Of a stretch of DNA of 64,000 nt, positions 1-9,989 are shown in pieces. The notes beneath the pieces were generated by a model. The model was not told the origin of the DNA. It did not search any database and saw only the letters and a program-made list of their open reading frames with translations. The position numbers and the translations under genes are program-made. Each line of letters opens with the position of its first letter. The first letter of the stretch is position 1. Source of the stretch: Marinobacter nanhaiticus D15-8W (GTDB taxonomy: Bacteria; Pseudomonadota; Gammaproteobacteria; Pseudomonadales; Oleiphilaceae); contig NZ_AP028878.1 of the NCBI RefSeq assembly GCF_036511935.1, positions 2,542,001 to 2,606,000 of the forward strand, given 5' to 3'.

Positions 1-1198
<1,198 letters not shown>

Positions 1199-1285
1199 CG
1201 TTTCATTCCCGTTTATTGTCGGCTGTGTACGGTCTTGATTTACATTTTTATTAGTCGGCCGTGATTCGAGGGGATCTTCAGGATA

Positions 1286-1388
1286 CAGGCAGCCCTGTGG
1301 GCTGCTCCGAAGCTGAAGCGTCGGCTACACTTTCCAGTCAACTCGAGCATGTAGCAGAAGCTTCAGCTTCTGAGGCGCCGAAGGTGCC
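1286..1388. repeat. Three-hairpin palindromic repeat, copy 1
   Basis: About 103 bases that fold as three stems: a perfect 7-bp hairpin (1289-1305, GCAGCCC/GGGCTGC), a long imperfect stem with 21-base arms (1309-1329 against 1350-1370, 19 of 21 paired), and a small hairpin GGCGCC-GAA-GGTGCC (1374-1388). The reverse complement matches copy 2 at 18447-18547 closely except in the central loop. It sits in the mvaB-aacS gap, which otherwise holds only the aacS leader. This looks like a REP/BIME-type dispersed element, but no REP-associated transposase is in the window. Confidence 0.85.
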
Positions 1389-1432
1389 CGCCAACCACTC
1401 CATCATGGGAGGCTTTCTCGCTTTCGAGATAC

Positions 1433-2338
1433 CTACACCTGGCACTCAGCAGCCAAAGCCTTCCCCGTACGCGACGGGTTGGAACGCCCCAACACCTCAC
1501 AAATCTCGTGACCAACCCGAGCCAGCGCATCGAGATCCACACCCGTCTCGAAGCCTTCACCCTGCAGCAAGTAAAGCACATCTTCGGTGGCAACATTTCC
1601 CGTAGCACCCTTGGCATAAGGACAACCTCCCAAACCGGCAACGGCACTATCGAAGGTCCGTACGCCTCGATCAAGGGCGGCGTAGATGTTGGCGATAGCC
1701 TGTCCCCGGGTATCGTGGCAGTGCAGGGCTAGGTTCTCGATCGGCAATAAGGGTAAGGTGGCATCCAGTAGGGCATGGACTTCCCTGGGGCGCGCAACGC
1801 CGATTGTATCGCCCAGGGAGACCTCATCTGCGCCCAGTTCGAGCAATTGCTTCACGACATCCGCCACCTGACCCGGTGCGATCCGGCCTTCATATGGACA
1901 GCCGACCACGCAGGACACGTAAGCCCGCACTCGCTTGCCCGCCGCCCGCGCACCGGCCACTACCGGCTGGAAGCGTTCGATGCTCTCGGCGATGGAGCAA
2001 TTGATATTCTTGCGGTTGAAGGTCTCCGAGGCGGCGGTGAATACGGCGATCACGTCGGCGTCGCAGGCGAGGGCGCCCTCGAGACCTTTGGTGTTCGGTA
2101 CCAGCACTTCTGCGGAGACGTCGGGGCGACGCTGGATCTGCGCCATGACCTCATCGGTGTTGGCCATTTGCGGCACCCATCTGGGCGACACGAAACTGCC
2201 GGCCTCAATGCGTTTCATTCCTGCGTCTGCAAGCGCGTCGAACCAGCGGACGCGATTGTCGGCGGAAACCGGCGTGGATTCGTTCTGCAGGCCGTCCCGT
2301 AGGCCGACTTCGACCAGCGTTACCTTTTCCCGAGTCAT
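1433..2338 (-). CDS. mvaB: Hydroxymethylglutaryl-CoA lyase
   Basis: Cleaves HMG-CoA to acetyl-CoA and acetoacetate, the last step of leucine degradation (called liuE in pseudomonads). The 301-residue protein starts MTREKVTLVEVGLRDGLQNE, which carries the conserved Arg-Asp pair of the DRE-TIM metallolyase barrel. The HMG-CoA lyase signature with catalytic Cys follows near the C-terminus (GLGGCPYAKGATGN, then VATED), and metal-ligand HCHD is present. The ATG at 2336-2338 overlaps the liuD stop as ATGA, which argues for this start over an in-frame upstream one inside liuD. Length is normal for bacterial enzymes. Confidence 0.95.
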   Translation of the reverse strand: MTREKVTLVEVGLRDGLQNESTPVSADNRVRWFDALADAGMKRIEAGSFVSPRWVPQMANTDEVMAQIQRRPDVSAEVLVPNTKGLEGALACDADVIAVFTAASETFNRKNINCSIAESIERFQPVVAGARAAGKRVRAYVSCVVGCPYEGRIAPGQVADVVKQLLELGADEVSLGDTIGVARPREVHALLDATLPLLPIENLALHCHDTRGQAIANIYAALDRGVRTFDSAVAGLGGCPYAKGATGNVATEDVLYLLQGEGFETGVDLDALARVGHEICEVLGRSNPSRTGKALAAECQV

Positions 2339-4332
2339 GCGTTGTCCTCCGCTTCGAAATCCACCAGCACCTGGCCGGCCGATACACTGGCGCCGTTCTC
2401 GCAATGGACCGCGACGATGCGTCCGGCAGCAGGCGCCTTGAGGCTGTGCTCCATCTTCATGGCTTCCATCACAACCAGCGCCTTACCGGCTTCGACACGA
2501 TCACCCTCAGCACAGTTCAGGGCGATAACCCGGCCGTGCATGGGCGCGGTCAAGTGGCCATCGCTCTCGGCGTCATCCAACTGCTCCTCTGGATGATTGA
2601 CCAGGGCAAGCCAATGGTTGCTGTCAGCGAATACCCCCAGTTTCTCCCCATGGCTGGCCCAGGACAACCGAACCCGGCGTCCGCCGATCTGGACGTTAAG
2701 CGCCTGATCGTTTCTGGCCGACTGCCACGAAAGGCGTAAGGGCGGCGTCCCGGGGGCGAGGATTAAATGAGCCTCGCGATCATTGGTTAGCTCATACATG
2801 AGGGTGGAACCCGTATCGCCGATACGGATCTCGCAACGCTGTTGGCGCGGGCCGCCGAGCCGGAAACTGTCGGCCAGCGACCACGGACCGGACGCCTGGG
2901 GCCGCAGGGTAGCCTGTTGCCAGGCAAGCCAGCTCAGGGCGAGCTGTTCGGACTCATCGAAATCCGGTTTGGACAACGCATCCTGGTGTTTCTCGATAAA
3001 GTGAGTCGTCAGGTCCGCAGCCGCAAAATCCGGATGGCGCAGCACGCGCGACACGAATGCATTGTTCAATGTGACGCCCAGGACTTCGTAATGGTCCAGG
3101 GCCTCAATCAACCGGGTGCGGGCTGTCGTACGGTCTTCGCCCCAGGTGATGACCTTGGCGAGCATGGGATCGTACCAAGGCGTTACCTCAAGACCCTCGG
3201 CCACCCCGGAATCGACCCGGACGTGGGGCAGGTCGCTCGGCTCGTGCAGATAGTGGAGACGACCGGTCACCGGCAGGAAGTCGTTGTCCGGATCCTCGGC
3301 ATAGACCCGTGCTTCCATCGCGTGACCGTTGAACTCCAGATCGTCCTGAGCCCAGGGGAGATGCTCGCCGTTGGCGACGCGAATCTGCCATTCGACCAGG
3401 TCCAGGCCGGTGATCAGTTCGGTGACCGGGTGTTCGACCTGCAGCCGGGTGTTCATCTCCATAAAGTAGAAATAACCGCCTGGCTCGTAGAGAAATTCCA
3501 CCGTCCCGGCACCGACATAGCCGATGGCCTCGCCACAGCGCACGGCGGCTTCGCCCATGGCCTTACGCACCGCTGGTGGCAGGCCAGGCGCGGGTGCTTC
3601 CTCAATGATCTTCTGGTGACGGCGTTGGACCGAGCAGTCCCGGTCGAACAGGTAGCGGCCCTTGCCGTGGCTGTCGAACATGACCTGGACTTCAACGTGG
3701 CGCGGATTTTCCAGGTAACGCTCCATGAGCAGGTGCGGATCGCCAAAACTGGAGCTGGCTTCGCGCTGCGCTGCAGCAATGGCGTCTTCAAGTTCGTTAT
3801 CCGAGCGCACGACGCGCATCCCCTTACCGCCTCCGCCGGCGCTGGCCTTGATCAGCATCGGGAAGCCGGTTTTCTCGGCTTCTTCGCGAAAACGTTCCAG
3901 GCTCTGGTCATCTCCGTGATAGCCCGGCACCAGCGGCACTCCGGCCTCGGCGATCAGCGCTTTGGCTGCGCTTTTCGAACCCATGGCAGCAATGGCTGAT
4001 GCGGGCGGTCCGATGAAGCGAATGCCTTCGGCCTCGCATTGCTCGGCGAGGGCCGTATTCTCAGACAGGAAGCCGTAGCCTGGATGGATGGCGTCGGCGC
4101 CGTTATCCCGGGCAGCTTTCAGTATGCGATCAACCTTGAGATAGCTTTCCGCCGCCGCAGCCGGACCTATGTGAACGGCAACGTCTGCCTGTTTAACGAA
4201 CGGAGCCAGGCGGTCGGCGTCAGAGTAAACCGCAATACAACGGATGCCCATCTGCTGGGCGGTGCGCATGATACGCAGGGCGATCTCGCCGCGGTTTGCG
4301 ACCAGGAGGGTCTGGATGGCGTGTTGGGTCAT
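2335..4332 (-). CDS. liuD: 3-methylcrotonyl-CoA carboxylase, biotin-containing alpha subunit
   Basis: ATP-dependent biotin carboxylase subunit of methylcrotonyl-CoA carboxylase, which carboxylates 3-methylcrotonyl-CoA with the beta subunit LiuB. The 665 residues show in order the biotin carboxylase N-domain (LLVANRGEIALRIMRTA), the ATP-grasp domain with the glycine-rich loop KASAGGGGKGMRVV and the MNTRLQVEHPVTE motif, a long BT linker region, and a C-terminal biotinyl domain whose EAMKMEH carries the biotinylated lysine. It is 4 bases downstream of liuC and overlaps mvaB by 4 bases, so translation is probably coupled. Length and motifs are those of an intact enzyme. Confidence 0.96.
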   Translation of the reverse strand: MTQHAIQTLLVANRGEIALRIMRTAQQMGIRCIAVYSDADRLAPFVKQADVAVHIGPAAAAESYLKVDRILKAARDNGADAIHPGYGFLSENTALAEQCEAEGIRFIGPPASAIAAMGSKSAAKALIAEAGVPLVPGYHGDDQSLERFREEAEKTGFPMLIKASAGGGGKGMRVVRSDNELEDAIAAAQREASSSFGDPHLLMERYLENPRHVEVQVMFDSHGKGRYLFDRDCSVQRRHQKIIEEAPAPGLPPAVRKAMGEAAVRCGEAIGYVGAGTVEFLYEPGGYFYFMEMNTRLQVEHPVTELITGLDLVEWQIRVANGEHLPWAQDDLEFNGHAMEARVYAEDPDNDFLPVTGRLHYLHEPSDLPHVRVDSGVAEGLEVTPWYDPMLAKVITWGEDRTTARTRLIEALDHYEVLGVTLNNAFVSRVLRHPDFAAADLTTHFIEKHQDALSKPDFDESEQLALSWLAWQQATLRPQASGPWSLADSFRLGGPRQQRCEIRIGDTGSTLMYELTNDREAHLILAPGTPPLRLSWQSARNDQALNVQIGGRRVRLSWASHGEKLGVFADSNHWLALVNHPEEQLDDAESDGHLTAPMHGRVIALNCAEGDRVEAGKALVVMEAMKMEHSLKAPAAGRIVAVHCENGASVSAGQVLVDFEAEDNA

Positions 4333-4336
4333 CGGA

Positions 4337-5128
4337 TTACTCCTGGATCCAGCCGGGTTTACGTTTTTCCAGGAAGGCGTTCAGCCCTTCCTGACCTTCC
4401 GGACCGGTACGAAGGTCCGCAATCAGTTCGGCGGTGTAGCGGATCAACCCCTGGTTGGGGCCATCCTCCTGCGTTCGGGCGACCAGTGCCTTGCAGGCGT
4501 TCAGCGCCACCGGGCCGTTCTTGAGCAGACGATCGACCAGTGCGTCGACGATGCCGTCCAGCTCTTCGAGCGCCGTCACTTCGTGCACCAGCCCCAGTTC
4601 AACCGCCTTCGCCGCCGGGATTTCTTCGGTAGTGAGGAAATAGCGCCGAGCCTGGCGGGGGCCAAGGGCGCGGACGACGTAGGGGCTGATCGCCGCTGGC
4701 GCCAGTCCCAGGCGCGCTTCGCTCAGGCAGAATCGCGCATTGTCAGCTGCGACGGCGACGTCGCAGGCACAGATCAGTCCCAGCGCTCCGCCAAAGGCCG
4801 CGCCCTGGACCCGGGCGATTGTTGGCTTGGGCAACTGGTCGAGCGCTTGCATCAGCCCAGCGAGCGCCATGGCATCGGCAACATTAGCTTCATGGGACAA
4901 CTCGGCAGCGCCCTTCATGTAGTTGAGGTCGGCGCCGGCAGAGAAGTGCTTGCCTTCGCCCTGCAGAATGACGACACGGCAGTCGTTGTCCTGGCTAGCG
5001 GCATTAATAGCGTCGGTGAGCTCGCGCATTACCGCGTCGTTGAAGGCATTACTCTTGTCCGGACGGTTCAAGGTGATCCGGGTAACCCCGCGACCGTCGG
5101 TTTCGCTCCGTACGGCGGATTCAGTCAT
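4337..5128 (-). CDS. liuC: 3-methylglutaconyl-CoA hydratase (enoyl-CoA hydratase family)
   Basis: Hydrates 3-methylglutaconyl-CoA to HMG-CoA. The 263-residue crotonase-fold protein has the oxyanion-hole segments FSAGADLNYM and GAAFGGALGLICACD, and the usual C-terminal helices (EGLNAFLEKRKPGW). The start MTESAVRSE at 5128 is chosen because a good Shine-Dalgarno (GGAGATCACC on the minus strand) precedes it; an upstream in-frame ATG at 5164 lacks one. The gene follows liuB by 64 bases and precedes liuD by 4. Function is assigned mainly from its place between the two carboxylase subunit genes, since crotonases are hard to tell apart by sequence alone. Confidence 0.92.
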   Translation of the reverse strand: MTESAVRSETDGRGVTRITLNRPDKSNAFNDAVMRELTDAINAASQDNDCRVVILQGEGKHFSAGADLNYMKGAAELSHEANVADAMALAGLMQALDQLPKPTIARVQGAAFGGALGLICACDVAVAADNARFCLSEARLGLAPAAISPYVVRALGPRQARRYFLTTEEIPAAKAVELGLVHEVTALEELDGIVDALVDRLLKNGPVALNACKALVARTQEDGPNQGLIRYTAELIADLRTGPEGQEGLNAFLEKRKPGWIQE

Positions 5129-5192
5129 GGTGATCTCCTGTTTATTGGAACCAGCTAGCGGCAACGGCTAAGGAAACAGCGCTCGGCAAAGG

Positions 5193-6800
5193 CTACATCC
5201 GGAACAGGCCGAAGCGGGTTTCCTCTGGTGGCGCATTGAGTGCGGCCGACAGGCTGAGTCCAAGTACGCGACGGGTATCCGCCGGGTCGATCACGCCGTC
5301 GTCCCAGAGTCGGGCGCTGGCGTAGTAGGGATTGGACTGGTGTTCGAACTGATCGATAATCGGCTGCTTGAACGCCTGCTCTTCATCGTCACTCCAGCTT
5401 TCCCCACGCCTTTCCTTGCCGGCCCGCTTGACGTCGGCGAGTACGCCGGCGGCCTGTTCGCCGCCCATAACGGCGATGCGCGCGTTGGGCCACATCCAGA
5501 GGAAGCGGGGTTTGTAGGCCCGACCGCACATGCCGTAGTTACCGGCGCCAAAGCTGCCGCCGATGATCACCGTGAGCTTGGGGACACGGGCGCAGGCTAC
5601 CGCAGTGACCAGCTTGGCGCCGTGCTTGGCGATACCATCGTGCTCGGCCTGCTTACCCACCATGAAGCCGGTAATGTTTTGCAGGAAGATCAGTGGAATG
5701 CCGCGTTGACAGCACAGCTCTACAAAGTGGGCACCTTTCTGGGCCGACTCCGAGAACAGAATGCCGTTGTTGGCGACGATTCCCACCGGCATGCCATAGA
5801 GGTGGGCAAAACCGCAAACCAGTGTCGAACCGTAGCGCGCCTTGAATTCATCGAATTCGGAACCGTCCACCAGCCGGGCGATGACCTCGTGTACGTCGTA
5901 GGGCGTCTTCAGGTCACTCGGGACGACGCCGTAGAGTTCGTCAGTCGGGTAGAGGGGCTCCACCGGTTCCTTTCGGCGTACGGCATCCGGGCGTTTGTAA
6001 TTCAGGTTGGCGATGCACTGCCGTGCCCGTTCGAGAGCTTCGGCTTCCGTATTGGCATAGTGGTCTGCCACACCGGAGATACCGCAATGCACATCGGCGC
6101 CGCCAAGTTCTTCCGCACTGACGCTTTCCCCGGTGGCTGCCTTTACCAGCGGGGGGCCTGCAAGGAAGATTGAGCTTTGCTCACGCACCATGATGCTCTC
6201 ATCAGCCATAGCCGGCACGTAAGCGCCACCGGCGGTGCAGAGGCCCATGACCACGGCAATCTGAGCGATGCCCTTGGCGGACATGTTGGCCTGGCGGTAG
6301 AAAATATGACCGAAGTCTTCCTGATCCGGGAAAACCTCGTCCTGGCGCGGCAGGTTGGCACCGCCCGAATCCACCAGATAGATGCAGGGTAGGTGGTTTT
6401 CCTCGGCGATGGTCTGGGCGCGGATATGCTTCTTGACCGTTAGCGGGTAATAGGTGCCGCCTTTGACCGTGGAGTCGTTCGCCACAATCATGCATTCGAT
6501 GCCGTGGACCTGTCCGATCCCGGCAATGACACCGGCTGCCGGGACGTCTTCGCCATAGACGTCGTCCGCGGCAAAGGCACCGACTTCCAGGAACGGCGAG
6601 CCCGGATCCAGCAAGCGATGGATGCGCTCTCGCGGCAGCAGTTTGCCCCGATCCTTGTGGCGTTTCTGGGCATGCTCGCCGCCGCCCTGGGCGATGGCGT
6701 CGAAGCGCTCCTTGCGATCCGCACAGAGGGCGGTCATGGCCTCAAACCGCTCGGCGAATTCGGGGGACTGGGTCTGGACCTTGGAGTGAAGGATAGCCAT
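5193..6800 (-). CDS. liuB: 3-methylcrotonyl-CoA carboxylase, carboxyltransferase beta subunit
   Basis: Transfers the carboxyl group from carboxybiotin on LiuD to 3-methylcrotonyl-CoA. The 535-residue protein has the two crotonase-like carboxyltransferase halves. The N half contains the acyl-CoA region [13 protein letters not shown], and the glycine-rich oxyanion segments are [14 protein letters not shown] in the N half and [16 protein letters not shown] in the C half. The C-terminal segment [13 protein letters not shown] is typical of the MccB subfamily, and the protein ends GLFRM as many family members do. It lies 6 bases after liuA and clearly shares its transcript. Confidence 0.96.
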   Translation of the reverse strand: MAILHSKVQTQSPEFAERFEAMTALCADRKERFDAIAQGGGEHAQKRHKDRGKLLPRERIHRLLDPGSPFLEVGAFAADDVYGEDVPAAGVIAGIGQVHGIECMIVANDSTVKGGTYYPLTVKKHIRAQTIAEENHLPCIYLVDSGGANLPRQDEVFPDQEDFGHIFYRQANMSAKGIAQIAVVMGLCTAGGAYVPAMADESIMVREQSSIFLAGPPLVKAATGESVSAEELGGADVHCGISGVADHYANTEAEALERARQCIANLNYKRPDAVRRKEPVEPLYPTDELYGVVPSDLKTPYDVHEVIARLVDGSEFDEFKARYGSTLVCGFAHLYGMPVGIVANNGILFSESAQKGAHFVELCCQRGIPLIFLQNITGFMVGKQAEHDGIAKHGAKLVTAVACARVPKLTVIIGGSFGAGNYGMCGRAYKPRFLWMWPNARIAVMGGEQAAGVLADVKRAGKERRGESWSDDEEQAFKQPIIDQFEHQSNPYYASARLWDDGVIDPADTRRVLGLSLSAALNAPPEETRFGLFRM

Positions 6801-6806
6801 ATCGAC

Positions 6807-7976
6807 TTACCGTGATTCGTTGAACAGTTCGCGACCGATCAGCATGCGGCGGATTTCCTGGGTGCCTGCACCGATCTCGTAGAGTTTGGCGTCCCGCAGC
6901 AGACGGCCTGTGGGGAATTCGTTGATATAGCCGTTGCCACCGAGGATCTGGATGGCTTCCAGCGCCATCTTGGTCGCCCGCTCTGACGTGTAGAGGATGA
7001 CGCCGGCCGCATCCTTGCGGGTGGTCTCGCCCCGGTCGCAGGCCTGTGCCACGTTGTAAAGATAGGCGCGGCAGGCGGCCAGTTCGGTGTACATATCGGC
7101 CAGCTTGCCCTGGATCAGTTGGAATTCGCCGATGGGCTGGTCGAACTGTTTGCGCTCGTGGACGTAAGGCACGACATTGTCCAGACACGCCTGCATGATG
7201 CCAACGGGGCCACCGGCCAGGACGACACGCTCGTAATCCAGGCCGGACATGAGAACGCGAGCCCCTCCGTTTTCCTGGCCGAGGATGTTTTCCTCTGGCA
7301 CTTCGACGTCCTCGAAGATCAGCTCGCAGGTGTTGGAGCCGCGCATGCCTAGCTTGTCCAGCTTCTGACCCTGGGAGAAACCCTTGGAATCCCGCTCGAC
7401 AATAAACGCGGTGATGCCGTGGGCGCCTTTGCTGGTGTCGGTCTTGGCATAGATGACGTATGTATTGGCGTCGGGTCCGTTGGTAATCCACATTTTGTTG
7501 CCGTTGAGGATATACCGGTCGCCTTTCTTTTCGGCACGTAGCTTCATGCTGACCACATCGGAACCGGCGTTGGGTTCGCTCATTGCCAAGGCGCCGATAT
7601 GCTCGCCGCTGACCAGCTTGGGCAGATACTTGGCCTTCTGCTCATCGTTACCATTGCGGAAGATCTGGTTGACGCAGAGGTTGGAATGGGCGCCGTAGCT
7701 CAGGCCAATGCTGGCCGAGGCCCGACTGATTTCCTCCATGGCAACGGTGTGCGCCAGGTAGCCCATGCCGCTGCCGCCGTATTCCTCGCTTACCGTCATA
7801 CCCAGCAACCCCATCTCGCCAAGCTGCGGCCAGAGGTCATTGGGGAACAGGTTGTCGCGATCCACATCCGCTGCTCGCGGCGCAATGCGGTCGGTCGCGA
7901 ATTGATTGACCTGGTCGCGAAGCATATCGATGGTTTCGCCCAGCCCGAAGTTCAGAGAGGTGTACTGACTTTTCAT
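6807..7976 (-). CDS. liuA: Isovaleryl-CoA dehydrogenase
   Basis: FAD-dependent oxidation of isovaleryl-CoA to 3-methylcrotonyl-CoA, with electrons passed to ETF. The 389 residues cover the whole acyl-CoA dehydrogenase fold: N-terminal helices, the FAD/substrate segment [21 protein letters not shown], and the C-terminal [28 protein letters not shown] in pieces. The catalytic Glu is at residue 249 in [12 protein letters not shown], the position specific to isovaleryl-CoA dehydrogenases rather than the C-terminal Glu of short- and medium-chain enzymes. First structural gene of the liu operon; 97 bases separate it from the synthetase remnant upstream. Confidence 0.96.
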   Translation of the reverse strand: MKSQYTSLNFGLGETIDMLRDQVNQFATDRIAPRAADVDRDNLFPNDLWPQLGEMGLLGMTVSEEYGGSGMGYLAHTVAMEEISRASASIGLSYGAHSNLCVNQIFRNGNDEQKAKYLPKLVSGEHIGALAMSEPNAGSDVVSMKLRAEKKGDRYILNGNKMWITNGPDANTYVIYAKTDTSKGAHGITAFIVERDSKGFSQGQKLDKLGMRGSNTCELIFEDVEVPEENILGQENGGARVLMSGLDYERVVLAGGPVGIMQACLDNVVPYVHERKQFDQPIGEFQLIQGKLADMYTELAACRAYLYNVAQACDRGETTRKDAAGVILYTSERATKMALEAIQILGGNGYINEFPTGRLLRDAKLYEIGAGTQEIRRMLIGRELFNESR

Positions 7977-8073
7977 AATCGTTTCGGCTCCTGGCCCATA
8001 ACCTCGGTTACGGCCCTTCGTTGTCGTTGTTGTCGGTTCAAGGCGGGCTGTCGGCTGGCAATGCCGGACCGGT

Positions 8074-8151
8074 TCAGCCCCCCTGATTCAGTTCGTCGAT
8101 GCTGATTTCCCGTACACGGGGTTTCTGGGTCTTGCCGGTGAAAGACGGAAC
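8074..8151 (-). pseudogene. C-terminal remnant of an AMP-forming acyl-CoA synthetase
   Basis: Directly after the liuR stop, and in the same frame, 25 codons read VPSFTGKTQKPRVREISIDE followed by LNQGG and a stop. The TGK-x-QK-x3-RE pattern is the conserved C-terminal loop of AMP-forming acyl-CoA synthetases, where the TGK lysine is catalytic. Nothing else of the roughly 540-residue enzyme remains. From memory, related marine genomes carry an AMP-binding acyl-CoA ligase gene between liuR and liuA, so the simplest reading is an internal deletion that removed all but the tail. The fragment has no start of its own and is probably not translated. Confidence 0.75.
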
Positions 8152-8547
8152 CTAAGGCTCCAGGGCTTTCAGGGCAACCTGACATCGCTCCTCCGCCGCA
8201 TCGAGTTCGTTCTGCATGATTTCGATGTCTGCAAGCTGCTGCTTCAACCCTTCACGTCGTTCATTAATTTTTCGCTGTAACGCCTTGAGCTGATGGGTAT
8301 TATCTGAAGACGGGTCATACATCTCGATGAGCTCCCTGGATTCCGCCAGACTGAATCCAAGGCGTTTACCCCGCAGGATCAGCTTCAGCTTCACGCGATC
8401 CTCGCCCGTGTAGACCCGAACCTGGCCATCTCTTTCGGGCTGGAGCATGCCGGCTTCCTCGTAGAAGCGAATGGTCCGTGTCGTGATATCGAATTCGCGG
8501 GCCAGGTCGCTGATCGAATAGGTCCGCTTGACGTTCAGGTTGCTCAT
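8152..8547 (-). CDS. liuR: MerR-family regulator of branched-chain amino acid catabolism (LiuR)
   Basis: DNA-binding regulator of the liu operon. The 131 residues start MSNLNVKRTYSISDLAREFD with the MerR winged helix (ITTRTIRFYEEAGML, VRVYTGEDRVKLKLI). A dimerisation coiled coil follows (LKALQRKINERREGLKQQLADIEIM). There is no cysteine cluster of the metal-sensing type, in keeping with control by an organic ligand. ATG 8547 is preferred; a GTG at 8562 would extend it by five residues but lies inside the palindromic operator. It heads the cluster and is probably autoregulated. Confidence 0.92.
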   Translation of the reverse strand: MSNLNVKRTYSISDLAREFDITTRTIRFYEEAGMLQPERDGQVRVYTGEDRVKLKLILRGKRLGFSLAESRELIEMYDPSSDNTHQLKALQRKINERREGLKQQLADIEIMQNELDAAEERCQVALKALEP

Positions 8548-8560
8548 TCTCTGACTGCTC

Positions 8561-8607
8561 ACGTTAACGTTAACGTAAAGCTAATACACGATGAAAAATG
8601 ATGTCAA
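8561..8607 (-). promoter_or_regulatory. liuR promoter with palindromic LiuR operator
   Basis: Positions 8561-8576 are a perfect 16-base palindrome, ACGTTAACGTTAACGT, made of repeated ACGT/GTTAAC units like the ACGT-rich motif I recall for LiuR. Reading on the minus strand, TTGACA (8602-8607) and TATTAG (8581-8586) lie just upstream with a short 15-base spacer, so the operator would fall around the transcription start. The hexamer calls are by eye. The palindrome is certain; its role is inferred from its position before liuR. Confidence 0.7.
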
Positions 8608-8661
8608 CGATTAGTCGGCAAAAATTGAGTTTAAATAGCCGCTCACGGGCCTCGAAGAAGG

Positions 8662-9318
8662 CTAACGTAGGGAGTCGATCAGCCGGTTATTCAAGTCGGT
8701 CCAGCGCTCTAGCTTGTCGGCATTACCGATACGCTGGGCTTCGTCGCCAAGTCGTTGCAGCCAAAGGCCTTTGCCGTTGAAGCTGTAGACCGGCTCCAGG
8801 TCTGTCCGTTTCGATGCCGGTCGGATTTCATTGATCAGGTTATCGAGAATCAGCGGGTCGGCATCGGGCGTGGGGTACCAGGCGAGGACCATATGAGCCT
8901 GGTTCAGCTCGATGGCTTTGACGTAAGTAATGCGGAGCTGGTCGTCCGGCACGTCGAGCGCCCGGAGGGTAAGGTACTTGGCGATGGAAAAGTCTTCACA
9001 GTCACCGCCGTTGGTGGCGAGCAGTTCCACCGGGGTCGCCCAGTAGTCTTCGGTGTCCCAATGTTCGATGTCGTTGACGAATCGAACCTGATTGAAAAAG
9101 GAGTTCACCAGACGCAGTTGGCGTTCTACCGGGGCTTTGCTTGCAAGATCCTGAAGATCCTCCCAGCGTTCCAGCCGGCTGCGGGCGTCCTGGCCATATT
9201 CCTGGCCAATATAGTCGAGCAGACGCGAACTCAGCTCAATGCCAATGACCGCTGTCGCTGTCAGTGACAGGGCCAGGCCGACGACTTTCAAACCCTGCCT
9301 GATCCGCGTCGGGGTCAT
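8662..9318 (-). CDS. LapG-like periplasmic transglutaminase-type cysteine protease (BTLCP family)
   Basis: The 218 residues have an N-terminal signal or anchor segment (VVGLALSLTATAVIGIEL) and a bacterial transglutaminase-like cysteine proteinase domain. The expected triad is Cys107 in GGDCEDF, His142 in QAHMVLAWY and Asp159 in LILDNL. The Asp and Glu flanking Cys107 match the calcium ligands known in LapG. LapG proteases cut giant surface adhesins and are held back by the c-di-GMP receptor LapD; no LapD or large adhesin gene is adjacent here. It starts 8 bases after gspC, so both probably share a transcript. The substrate cannot be read from the sequence. Confidence 0.88.
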   Translation of the reverse strand: MTPTRIRQGLKVVGLALSLTATAVIGIELSSRLLDYIGQEYGQDARSRLERWEDLQDLASKAPVERQLRLVNSFFNQVRFVNDIEHWDTEDYWATPVELLATNGGDCEDFSIAKYLTLRALDVPDDQLRITYVKAIELNQAHMVLAWYPTPDADPLILDNLINEIRPASKRTDLEPVYSFNGKGLWLQRLGDEAQRIGNADKLERWTDLNNRLIDSLR

Positions 9319-9326
9319 TCCTCGCC

Positions 9327-9989
9327 TCAGTTACTGTTCTGGCGCAACCGCTCCCTGAGTTCTTCAAGCCGGCGCCGGATCTCTTCCCGACGATCTCCGG
9401 ACACCGGAGAAGTGGAGGGTGCAGGCCGCGTAGCGCGGGCGTTTGAAGGAGCCGGCATCGGCTGGCTGACGTCATGTTCATTATCGCCTCCCGTCAGATC
9501 GATGCCGCTGCTGTCGGAGGTTTCAGGGAAGTACAGGTTTTCAAGCTTGCCGCTGCGCTCGATGATCACGCGGTTAGCGTAGACAGAGCGCAGTGTGGCG
9601 TTGCCGGGAAGCTCGTCGCCGATAGCGTAGGCTTCGGTCCGGCTGTCGGAGCCTTCGATCAATGCGCTGGCAATGGCATTCTCTTCATCGCCGGCCATGA
9701 CGCCCCGCAAAAAGAGTCTCAGATTGGTTTCCGGCAGGTTTTCTGTCGACTGCGGCGCAGCCTGGACCTGGGCCCCGGGCTGGCCGAAAAGATCGATTCC
9801 GGGAAGATCGATATCCGACTGCTGTCTTACCGAAGCCGGTTGCCGCGCCACCTGGCGCTGGGACGCTTCGCTCGAGCGGGCCTGCTCGGCCTGGTAAAAC
9901 TGCCACCCCTGCCAACCCAGCGATGCCAGCATGGCCAAAGCGAGCACCAGGGCCGCAATCAATGGGAGTCGGGTAAAAATACCATTCAT
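9327..9989 (-). CDS. gspC: Type II secretion inner-membrane protein GspC (no PDZ domain)
   Basis: GspC links the inner-membrane platform to the GspD secretin. The 220-residue protein has one N-terminal transmembrane helix (about residues 9-28), a Pro/Gln-rich linker, and the homology region (NLRLFLRGVMAG, EAYAIGDELPGNATLRSVYA, VIIERSGKLENLYFP, about 87-155). After this comes a linker and a charged helix EEIRRRLEELRERLRQ in place of the C-terminal PDZ domain; other GspC proteins have a coiled coil there. It is divergent from gspE with 505 bases between. gspD, usually next, is not in the window. Confidence 0.88.
   Translation of the reverse strand: MNGIFTRLPLIAALVLALAMLASLGWQGWQFYQAEQARSSEASQRQVARQPASVRQQSDIDLPGIDLFGQPGAQVQAAPQSTENLPETNLRLFLRGVMAGDEENAIASALIEGSDSRTEAYAIGDELPGNATLRSVYANRVIIERSGKLENLYFPETSDSSGIDLTGGDNEHDVSQPMPAPSNARATRPAPSTSPVSGDRREEIRRRLEELRERLRQNSN

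Noticed and set aside
2842..3999. Long plus-strand frame opposite liuD (and similar ones opposite gspE-F and lpdA).
   Set aside because: High G+C genes give long antisense frames; these lack motifs and ribosome sites, while the other strand has full conserved proteins.
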